From: Deltaproteobacteria bacterium
GTDB lineage: Bacteria > Desulfobacterota > Binatia > DP-6
NCBI GenBank assembly: GCA_005879205.1
Contig: VBLD01000131.1
Location: 591-9,979, forward strand
Length of the DNA: 9,389 nt
Direction: 5' to 3'
Shown here: positions 1 through 5,332 of the stretch, piece after piece
How positions within the stretch are numbered: position 1 is the first letter of the stretch
Layout: each line of letters starts with the position of its first letter
The notes under the pieces: model-generated
Seen by the model: the letters and a program-made list of their open reading frames with translations, nothing else
Told to the model about the DNA's origin: nothing
The model's database searches: none
Made by a program: the position numbers and the translations under genes

Positions 1-1299
1 GAGCGCCCGGCGCGCCAGCCGAAAGGCGAGGGGCAGGAAGGCCGCCTCGTCGCGATCGGCGTCGCCCGTCGCTCCCGTCAACCGTCTGAGATGCGCTGCG
101 GCCTGGGCGCCGGCCGCGAAGCGCAGCGTGACGACCCCGTTGGCGGTCGCCTCGACCGCCAGATCCTCGCGCGGCGGCACCTCGCGCACGACGCCTGCAA
201 AGAGGTTCCGGAGCGCATAGGTGACGTGGCTCGGGTCGCCCGTGCATCGGGCCGGTTGCTCGCTCTCACGGTGCACGCGCACGGCGCGCTCGGCGAAGGC
301 CGGCTCGACCTCGGCGAGGAGCCGATCGAGCAGCGGCCCGAGCTCGATCGTCTGCGGATGCGGCGTCCCGAGCCTGGCGAACTCGATCACGTTCTCGAGC
401 AGCCCGTCGATCCGCGCGATTCCGTCGTGGGTCATCGCCGCGAACCGTTCCCGGAGCTGGGCATCCTCGAGGAGATCCGGCAGATGGTCGGCGAAGGTCT
501 TGATGGTGACGAGCGGATTGCGGACCTCGTGAGCCAGCTCGGCCAGCAGCAGCTCGAGCTCGGTGCCGTGCGCCGGCTCGGGCGCCGCCGCGGCGTCGGC
601 CGGCGCTGAAGAGGTCGCCTCGTCGGCGAAGGCCAGGTGCTGCGCGTCGATCGTGTCGCTCCCCGCGATCAGCCACCCGCGGGCGAGCGTCACCTCGAGC
701 TCGGCGAGGTCACCTGGCCAGGCGTGCGCCGCAAGCCGGGAGAGCGCCTCGGGCGACAGCCGCGGCGCATTCACACCGGCGCGTCGGGCGAGCGCGGCGA
801 GCAGGCTCTCGGCCAGCGCCGGCAGCTCCGCCAAGCGGGCGCGCAGCGGCGCGACGGGCACCACGACGGCGCCGAGACGCGCCGCGAGCGGCGCCGGCAG
901 CACGGCCTCCGGCTCGGCCCCGGCGATGACCCATGCCTTGCCGTCGTCGAGCGTCGCCTCGAGTGCCAGCACCGCCTCGGGCGCCAGCGGCGCGACGTCG
1001 AGGCAGAGGGTCGCGTCCGGCGGCAGGCTCGCGAGCGGCGGCCGGGGCCCGGTGGCGGCGACGAAAGGTCCACGCCGGCCGGCGGTGGCGTGCAAGGCGC
1101 GGGCGAGGAGCAACCGTGGCGCGCCGGCCGGCGCACGGATCAGAACGGGCACGAGCAGGCGTGCGGCGCCCTCGGCCAGCGGGACCCGGGCGAGGGCGTC
1201 GGCCCGCAGGCGAGGCGCGGAGAGGACCGCCGCCGCGGTCTCCGGAGGGAGGGGCGGCAGGACGACCACGCCGCGCGCCGCTTCACCGCGCGTCGACAT
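1..1299 (-). CDS. Degenerate NtrC-type AAA+ domain fused to a histidine kinase with eroded ATP site (3' end outside window)
   Basis: The frame is open for all 433 codons from the ATG at 1299 to base 1, so the C-terminus is missing. Residues about 45-220 align by eye with the AAA+ domain of sigma54 activators: VPVLIR and ALHATAGRRGPFVA near the P-loop, TLCLDV at Walker B (98-102), VIAGAEPE at the sensor position, PLRARLAELPALAE (151-164) and HAWPGDLAELE (192-202, family WPGNVRELE). The P-loop reads APAGAPR (56-62) with no GK[ST]. Only about 14 residues separate the P-loop strand region from Walker B, so the GAFTGA loop is absent. Residues 250-313 form a HisKA helix pair with an intact H-box ELAHEVRNPL (His257). 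In the catalytic domain the N-box reads ALRNLFAGVVRE with the second Asn lost, the G1 motif DxGxG is replaced by FAAGAQA, and the G2 glycines are missing before LPLAFRLARRAL. I infer a His-bearing pseudokinase or phosphotransfer scaffold. It overlaps the upstream kinase gene by 17 bp, suggesting translational coupling. Confidence 0.85.
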   Translation of the reverse strand, partial: MSTRGEAARGVVVLPPLPPETAAAVLSAPRLRADALARVPLAEGAARLLVPVLIRAPAGAPRLLLARALHATAGRRGPFVAATGPRPPLASLPPDATLCLDVAPLAPEAVLALEATLDDGKAWVIAGAEPEAVLPAPLAARLGAVVVPVAPLRARLAELPALAESLLAALARRAGVNAPRLSPEALSRLAAHAWPGDLAELEVTLARGWLIAGSDTIDAQHLAFADEATSSAPADAAAAPEPAHGTELELLLAELAHEVRNPLVTIKTFADHLPDLLEDAQLRERFAAMTHDGIARIDGLLENVIEFARLGTPHPQTIELGPLLDRLLAEVEPAFAERAVRVHRESEQPARCTGDPSHVTYALRNLFAGVVREVPPREDLAVEATANGVVTLRFAAGAQAAAHLRRLTGATGDADRDEAAFLPLAFRLARRAL

Positions 1300-2392
1300 T
1301 CCGGTCCCGGGTGCGGACGGGGAGGTGGATCGAGAAGAGCGTGCCTCCCGCGGAGCGCGGCGCCGTGCGCATGTGGCCGCCGTGCTGCGTGATGATGCGA
1401 TGGGCGATGAAGAGCCCGAGGCCGCTGCCACCGTCCTTGGTGGTGAAGAACGGATCAAAGATGTGATCGCGATGCTCGGGCTGGATGCCGGGGCCGGCGT
1501 CGGCGACCTCCACGACGCACCACACCTCCGCGCCGCGCCGCTCGTGGCGCGTCTTCACCTCGACGGGCCCGCGCCGTCCCGACGCCTGGATCGCGTTCAG
1601 CACGACGTTCATCAGGACCTGCTTGATCTGCGCGTCGTTCACCACGGCGCGCGGGAGGGCGGGGTTGTCGGCGTAGGTGACCGTGGTGCCGTGCTTGCGG
1701 GCCTCGGCATCGAGCAGGCGGACGATCTGGCCGACCAGGTCGTTCAGGTCGGCAGGATCGAGCTGGGCGGGTGCCGGCCGCGAGAAGGCGAGGAGATCGT
1801 TGATCAGCCCGCAGATGCGCTCGATCTCGGCGAGCGCGAGGTCGCGGAACGTGGTGCGGAATTCCTCGTCGCCCAGGCGTTCGGGGAGGAGCTGGATGAA
1901 GGTCCGCACCGAGACGAGGGGGTTGCGGATCTCGTGCGCCACGCCGGCGGCGAGCATGCCGAGGGCGGAGAGCCGATCGGCGCGGGCGAGGAGCTCGCGG
2001 GAGCTCGCGAGGTCGGCAGCCATCCGCCCGTGCTCGGCCAGGCGCGCGGCTCCCTCCGCCAGCCGCTGGGCGAGCGCGAGATCGCGCGGGGCCAGGGGCG
2101 CTCCGCCGGCGCGCGCGAGCAGGAGGATGCCCGCGACGTCGCTGCCCGAGCCGATGGGGATCGCCGAGCTCCACGGACCACCCTCCGGAGGCTCGTCGCG
2201 CTGGAGGCGGTCGATGTGCGCGGCACCGTGCCGCGCGACGGCGACCAGCGGGCCCCCGGGCGTCTCCTCCATCAGCAGGACGGCACGCTCGAGATGAAGC
2301 GCCCGGGCGAGCAGCGTCACGAGCGCCCCGGCCAGCTCGGCGCGCTCGGCGTCCGTCTCGGCCCGGTGCAGGCCCGTCCCGACTTCCTCCAC
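1283..2392 (-). CDS. GAF-domain sensor histidine kinase
   Basis: This is a complete 369-residue cytoplasmic kinase that should autophosphorylate on His and pass phosphate to a response regulator. Residues 1-120 look like a GAF-type sensor (AVLLMEETPG, AIPIGSGSDVAGILLLAR), followed by a helical linker (121-145). The HisKA H-box is GVAHEIRNPL with His153. All ATP-binding boxes are present: N-box QVLMNVVLNAIQAS (258-271), G1 DAGPGI (298-303), F-box FDPFFTTK (312-319) and G2 GSGLGL (322-327). No membrane helix or signal peptide is visible. The GTG at 2392 was chosen because it lies about 45 bases behind a good promoter and behind a purine-rich GGGAGAGG stretch; the frame stays open further upstream, so the start is not certain. 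The gene overlaps the downstream degenerate kinase. It has the layout of soluble kinases that partner sigma54-type regulators. Confidence 0.93.
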   Translation of the reverse strand: MEEVGTGLHRAETDAERAELAGALVTLLARALHLERAVLLMEETPGGPLVAVARHGAAHIDRLQRDEPPEGGPWSSAIPIGSGSDVAGILLLARAGGAPLAPRDLALAQRLAEGAARLAEHGRMAADLASSRELLARADRLSALGMLAAGVAHEIRNPLVSVRTFIQLLPERLGDEEFRTTFRDLALAEIERICGLINDLLAFSRPAPAQLDPADLNDLVGQIVRLLDAEARKHGTTVTYADNPALPRAVVNDAQIKQVLMNVVLNAIQASGRRGPVEVKTRHERRGAEVWCVVEVADAGPGIQPEHRDHIFDPFFTTKDGGSGLGLFIAHRIITQHGGHMRTAPRSAGGTLFSIHLPVRTRDRNVDAR

Positions 2393-2443
2393 CGCCCCGC
2401 CTCTCCCACCGGCCCCCGAGCCGGGTCGTGCAAATTTGTTCGG

Positions 2444-2472
2444 GTTGTAGTTCCGGAACGTGCGGAAGTCAA
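2444..2472 (-). promoter_or_regulatory. Sigma70-like promoter of the kinase pair
   Basis: On the minus strand TTGACT (2472-2467) and TACAAC (2449-2444) are separated by exactly 17 bases; they match the -35 consensus in 5 of 6 and the -10 consensus in 4 of 6. Predicted transcription starts near 2437, about 45 bases before the kinase GTG. The -35 box contains the stop codon of the preceding small membrane protein. Seen by eye only. Confidence 0.6.
2450..2459. promoter_or_regulatory. Possible operator: 10-bp palindrome inside the promoter spacer
   Basis: GTTCCGGAAC is a perfect palindrome that sits wholly between the -35 and -10 boxes of the kinase promoter. A dimeric regulator bound there would block or twist the promoter. 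The site is short, and the same TTCCGGAA core occurs at 4662-4669 where no promoter is evident, so this is a weak call. Confidence 0.25.
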
Positions 2473-2846
2473 TTGCGGGAGGGGATATCTCCTGCCGCGG
2501 AGATGCCCGGCCCAGCTCGCCAGGTCCGGATCCGGACGTGGAGAGCGCCCGCGGCCATCAACACGATGCCGAGCGCGGCGAGGGTCCGGCCGGTGGTCAG
2601 CACCAGTTGATAGAAAGCGAGCTTGTCGACGGCGAGGGCGTGACGTTCCTGACCCTCGTTGGCGGTCGGGAAGAGGGCGGCCGGATCGGGCCGCTCGACC
2701 GCTGCCGTGACGCGGACGAGATCCCGGTACTGGCCGACCTTGGCCCAGCCGGTGATCACGTCGCCCACGCCCACGACGACCAGCAGGAGCCCTGCCATGA
2801 CCAGGGCGCTACGCGTGAGCCGATGCATCGTCGAGCTGGTGGTCAT
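2469..2846 (-). CDS. Small two-helix membrane protein of unknown function
   Basis: The protein has 125 residues and two clear hydrophobic helices: about 12-33 (TRSALVMAGLLLVVVGVGDV region) and about 78-103 (FYQLVLTTGRTLAALGIVLM region). A hydrophilic loop of about 45 residues, rich in charged residues and Pro (VERPDPAALFPTANEGQERH), lies between them, and the tail is basic. The ATG at 2846 is preceded by GGAAG at 10 bases; an in-frame ATG at 2828 is an alternative start. The third-position G/C bias and the hydrophobic pattern support real coding, although the frame runs antisense into meaB further upstream; that extension is not coding. I do not recognise a family. It lies just upstream of the kinase pair on the same strand and could be co-transcribed, but the kinases have their own promoter at its 3' end. 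Confidence 0.75.
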   Translation of the reverse strand: MTTSSTMHRLTRSALVMAGLLLVVVGVGDVITGWAKVGQYRDLVRVTAAVERPDPAALFPTANEGQERHALAVDKLAFYQLVLTTGRTLAALGIVLMAAGALHVRIRTWRAGPGISAAGDIPSRN

Positions 2847-2939
2847 CGGCGCATCTTCCGCACGCCCCGGAGGGTGGTCAATAGGGCGACGGCTGGTTTC
2901 CGGATTGGCCGCGGCCGTGGAAGATGCGAGAATGACCAC
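2839..2939. repeat. 21-bp inverted repeat framing a divergent intergenic region
   Basis: The arms are 2839-2859 and 2919-2939. Read outward, both give GGAAGATGC, four bases, then ATGACCAC; 18 of 21 positions are identical. Each arm contains a Shine-Dalgarno-like GGAAG and an ATG, so the two divergent genes share the same initiation context. It could be a duplicated start region or paired half-sites for a regulator. Confidence 0.7.
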
Positions 2940-2961
2940 GCCACGCCGGGTCCACGTGTGA
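2932..2961 (+). CDS. Possible nine-residue leader peptide in front of meaB
   Basis: ATG at 2932 has GGAAG eight to nine bases upstream, encodes MTTPRRVHV and stops with TGA at 2959-2961, overlapping the meaB GTG (2958) as GTGA. The real Shine-Dalgarno signal here serves this mini-ORF rather than meaB, so meaB may be translated by coupling. Length is far too short to judge coding by composition. Confidence 0.25.
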   Translation: MTTPRRVHV

Positions 2962-3947
2962 GTGAGGATCGAACCGAAGCGCTGATCGAGCGCATGCTGG
3001 CACGCGACCGGACGGCGCTCGCGCGGCTGATGACGCTGGTCGAGAACCGAGCCCCCGAGCTGCCCGCGATCATGAGCCGGGTCTACGGGCGCACCGGCCA
3101 CGCGCACGTGATCGGGGTGACCGGCCCGCCGGGCGCCGGCAAGTCGACGCTCGCCGACCGGCTCACGACGCACCTGCGCGCCGCCGAGCGCCACGTCGGC
3201 ATCGTCGCGGTCGATCCGTCGAGCCCGTTCAGCGGCGGCGCCGTGCTGGGGGACCGCATCCGGATGCAGGGGCACTTCCTCGACCCGGGCGTCTTCATCC
3301 GGAGCCTCTCCACCCGCGGCAGCCACGGGGGTCTCGCACGCGCCACGCGCGACATGATCCGCCTCCTCGATGCCTTCGGGGTCGACAACGTCCTCGTCGA
3401 GACCGTCGGCGTCGGGCAGACCGAGCTCGACGTCATGCGGCTGGCCGACACGGTGCTCGTGGTGCTCGTCCCCGAGGCGGGAGACGCCGTCCAGGTGATG
3501 AAGGCGGGGCTCCTCGAGATCGCCGACGTCTTCGTCGTGAACAAGGCCGACCGGGAGGGCGCGGAGCGGATGCAGTCCGAGCTCGTGCAGATGCTGCACC
3601 TTCGCCCCGCGGCGCCGTGGTCCATCCCCGTGGTACTCACCCAAGCGGCGACGGGGGCGGGAACGGAGGCGGTCCGCGACGCCATCGAGGCCCACCGGGC
3701 CTTCCTCGCGGCCGACGCCGAGCGGGCCCGACGCCAGCGCGCCCGTCGAGAGGGCGAGCTGCTCGACGTGCTCGACGAGGAGCTCCGGCGGCGTCTCGAG
3801 CAGGGCCTCGGGGCTCACGCCGCCGACGGCCTCGCCCCGCTGCTCGACGCCGTGCGGGCGGGAACGGTCGATCCCTACAGCGCCGCCTTGCGGATCCTCG
3901 AAGACGCGCCTACGCTCGAGCGGCTGATCCGGCGGCGGGAGCGATGA
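2958..3947 (+). CDS. meaB: MeaB/ArgK-type G3E GTPase, chaperone of B12-dependent acyl-CoA mutases
   Basis: The 329-residue product matches the family length. MeaB proteins use GTP hydrolysis to gate cobalamin loading and protect or repair methylmalonyl-CoA mutase and relatives. Visible features: N-terminal helices (ERMLARDRTALARLMTLVEN), P-loop GPPGAGKST (56-64), DPSSPFSGGAVLGDRIRM (86-103), the switch and Walker B region ETVGVGQTE (148-156), base-specificity motif NKAD (195-198), and a C-terminal helical dimerisation arm (about 243-329). The start is the GTG at 2958, the only sensible one in frame; it lacks its own strong ribosome site and overlaps a possible leader peptide. No mutase or epimerase gene is in the window, so the client enzyme must be encoded elsewhere. 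The next gene overlaps by ATGA, indicating a two-gene operon. Confidence 0.95.
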   Translation: MSEDRTEALIERMLARDRTALARLMTLVENRAPELPAIMSRVYGRTGHAHVIGVTGPPGAGKSTLADRLTTHLRAAERHVGIVAVDPSSPFSGGAVLGDRIRMQGHFLDPGVFIRSLSTRGSHGGLARATRDMIRLLDAFGVDNVLVETVGVGQTELDVMRLADTVLVVLVPEAGDAVQVMKAGLLEIADVFVVNKADREGAERMQSELVQMLHLRPAAPWSIPVVLTQAATGAGTEAVRDAIEAHRAFLAADAERARRQRARREGELLDVLDEELRRRLEQGLGAHAADGLAPLLDAVRAGTVDPYSAALRILEDAPTLERLIRRRER

Positions 3948-4660
3948 CGGGGCGGGTCTTCGCGATCGGCGACATCCACGGCTGCGCGGGCGAGCTCGAG
4001 ACGCTGCTCGCGGGACTCCAGCTCTCGCCCGGCGACACCGTGATCTGCGTCGGCGACTACATCGACCGCGGGGCGGACTCGCGGGGAGTCATCGACCTCG
4101 TGCTGGACTTGGAGAAGCGCCCGGGTCTCGCGACCGTCTTCCTGCGTGGCAACCACGAGGACATGTGCCTCGCGTACCTCGGCTGCGGCGGCCACTACGG
4201 CGAGGCGTGGATGGTCAACGGCGGCACCGCCACGCTCCGCAGCTACGCTCTCGACGCGCGCGCGCCGGGCACCGAAGCCCGCGCGAGCTTCCCGGCCAAG
4301 CATCTCGAGTTCCTCGAGCGTCTGCCGCTCTGGCATCGGACCGACGGCTGCTTGTTCGTCCATGCCGGCATCCGTCCCGATCGGCCGTGGGAGCAGCAGG
4401 AGGAGGAGGATATCCTCTGGATCCGCGAGGAGTTCATCCTGGCCCCGCACAGCCTGCCCGAGACGATCATCTTCGGGCACACGCCGCGCCGCACCGTGTT
4501 CGTCGACCTGCCGTACAAGATCGGGATCGACACCGGGTGCGTCTACGGCGGCGGGCTCACCGGACTCGAGCTGCACGAGCGGCGCCTCTATCAGGTGCGC
4601 TTCGGCGAGCGGAAGGTCCGGGAGAGCCCGCTGCCTGCCGAGCAGCGGCGGCGCGCTTGA
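3944..4660 (+). CDS. PPP-family metallophosphatase (Ser/Thr phosphatase-like)
   Basis: The 238-residue protein carries the whole dinuclear-metal signature of the calcineurin-like PPP family: GDIHG (9-13), GDYIDRG (37-43), GNHE (69-72), HAG (140-142) and GHT (178-180). These bind two metal ions and hydrolyse phosphoesters. The form is closest to compact bacterial and phage PPP phosphatases (lambda phosphatase, PrpA/PrpB type) rather than to the longer ApaH; the substrate, phosphoprotein or small molecule, cannot be told from sequence. A loop rich in Glu (QQEEEDILWI, 151-160) and a basic tail are visible. There is no signal peptide, so it acts in the cytoplasm. ATG at 3944 overlaps the meaB stop as ATGA, so translation is probably coupled. 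A hairpin terminator follows eight bases after its stop. Confidence 0.92.
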   Translation: MTGRVFAIGDIHGCAGELETLLAGLQLSPGDTVICVGDYIDRGADSRGVIDLVLDLEKRPGLATVFLRGNHEDMCLAYLGCGGHYGEAWMVNGGTATLRSYALDARAPGTEARASFPAKHLEFLERLPLWHRTDGCLFVHAGIRPDRPWEQQEEEDILWIREEFILAPHSLPETIIFGHTPRRTVFVDLPYKIGIDTGCVYGGGLTGLELHERRLYQVRFGERKVRESPLPAEQRRRA

Positions 4661-4667
4661 TTTCCGG

Positions 4668-4696
4668 AAAAGCGCCCGCCATGGTGGGGCGCTTTT
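4668..4696 (+). terminator. Hairpin terminator of the meaB-phosphatase operon, abutting the tRNA
   Basis: AAAAGCGCCC (4668-4677) pairs perfectly with GGGCGCTTTT (4687-4696) across a nine-base loop. The 10-bp stem starts seven bases after the phosphatase stop codon and ends in TTTT. The T-run is short and part of the stem, and the next base is the first base of the tRNA, so a transcript initiated upstream would end right where the tRNA begins. Confidence 0.75.
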
Positions 4697-4770
4697 GGCG
4701 GCGTAGCTCAGTTGGCTAGAGCGAGGGTCTCATAATCCCTAGGTCCGCGGTTCGACTCCGCGCGCCGCCA
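4697..4770 (+). tRNA. tRNA with anticodon CAT, probably elongator Met
   Basis: The 74-base gene folds as a cloverleaf. The acceptor GGCGGCG/CGCCGCC (4697-4703 with 4763-4769) has seven pairs. The D-arm is GCTC/GAGC, the anticodon loop CTCATAA (4729-4735) contains CAT, the variable loop is AGGTC, the T-arm is CGCGG-TTCGACT-CCGCG, and the discriminator is A4770. The first acceptor pair is G-C, so it is not an initiator. The alternative is an Ile tRNA modified to read AUA, which sequence alone cannot exclude. One oddity is a T-T mismatch at the loop-closing pair (4728 with 4736). CCA is not encoded. Its 3' half is the attachment site of the neighbouring island. Confidence 0.95.
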
Positions 4771-5240
4771 CTAGAATCCTTTCGCAGGTCCAGCACTTCC
4801 GCACCAGCCGTCGCGACCGCTTTCGACCCCGCCTCCTCGGTGTCAGTTCCGGTGTCACGACGCGCTACGTCGTCAGGCGGGTTCAGTCACTGGACGGGGT
4901 CGACCTGGTGGCCCGGCGAGAGGTGCGAGTAGCGGAGGGTCATCGCCATCGTCTTGTGGCCCATGAGCTCCTGCAGCATTCGCAGGTCGACGCCCGCGAT
5001 CACGACGACGAGGCACGTCCGTTCGTGGTCTGCCATTGGCAGCTGGCACATCGGGTTCCCGGTGATGACGATTTGCTTCCGGGCACAAAGTGCATCGGCG
5101 AAGCGGACACAGCCGCTCAATCTGGAACCATCTTGGCTGCCGTAGTCGCAATCGGCGCAGTATTGCACGAGGCATAGTTCACGCTCGCGTAGGAATGCGC
5201 GAGCACGCCGAAGTTGACCGACGGACGCTCGCCTCAGCAC
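4716..5240 (-). pseudogene. Decayed tyrosine recombinase (integrase), C-terminal fragment with in-frame stop
   Basis: Residues 80-112 of the 117-residue frame ending at 4887 read AGVDLRMLQELMGHKTMAMT then LRYSHLSP, the signature of tyrosine recombinases: box II GHK and the nucleophile region RYSHL with Tyr104. After the TGA at 4887-4889 the same frame continues (RDTGTDTEEAG, AEVLDLRKD), resembling a normal integrase tail, and stops only at 4716 inside the tRNA; the TGA is therefore probably a nonsense mutation. The RHT box is distorted to HERTC with one residue missing, and the core with the first catalytic Arg and Lys is absent. Upstream, residues 23-76 contain seven cysteines (CLVQYCADC and others) and look like another protein joined on. 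The gene lies next to the intact tRNA, as expected of the integrase of a tRNA-targeted island. It is surely inactive. Confidence 0.82.
4741..4772 (+). repeat. Attachment site copy in the tRNA 3' end
   Basis: These 32 bases, running from the variable loop to two bases past the discriminator, recur exactly at 6887-6918. The preceding five bases (ATCCC at 4735-4739) also match the distal copy if one T is skipped. Direct repeats of a tRNA 3' end are the standard footprint of tyrosine integrase insertion. Confidence 0.85.
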
Positions 5241-5310
5241 GCCCCTTGGGGCACGCAGCTCGTGAGGCCCTAGGCCACGCGTGTCGTCCCCTTACCCGCG
5301 CCGCGCGGGG

Positions 5311-5332
5311 GGGCGAGATTCTACGCTCGCCC
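5311..5332 (-). terminator. Hairpin at the end of the choice-of-anchor gene
   Basis: GGGCGAG (5311-5317) pairs with CTCGCCC (5326-5332) across an eight-base loop, starting at the stop codon of the gene on the minus strand. No T-run follows, so intrinsic termination is only possible, not likely; it may instead stabilise the mRNA end. Confidence 0.35.

Noticed and set aside
563..2710. 715-residue open frame on the plus strand
   Set aside because: It is antisense to the two kinases and the small membrane protein; its product is Arg/Ala/Gly-rich without any domain, a usual shadow in GC-rich DNA.
2847..3818. Minus-strand frame upstream of the small membrane protein, antisense to meaB
   Set aside because: Only the last 125 codons look like a protein; the rest mirrors the meaB codons, and meaB has all its motifs.
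2451..4669. Shared TTCCGGAA palindrome (2451-2458 and 4662-4669) as one regulon motif
   Set aside because: Two copies of an 8-bp palindrome in 9 kb are weak evidence, and the second lies after a gene with no promoter in sight.
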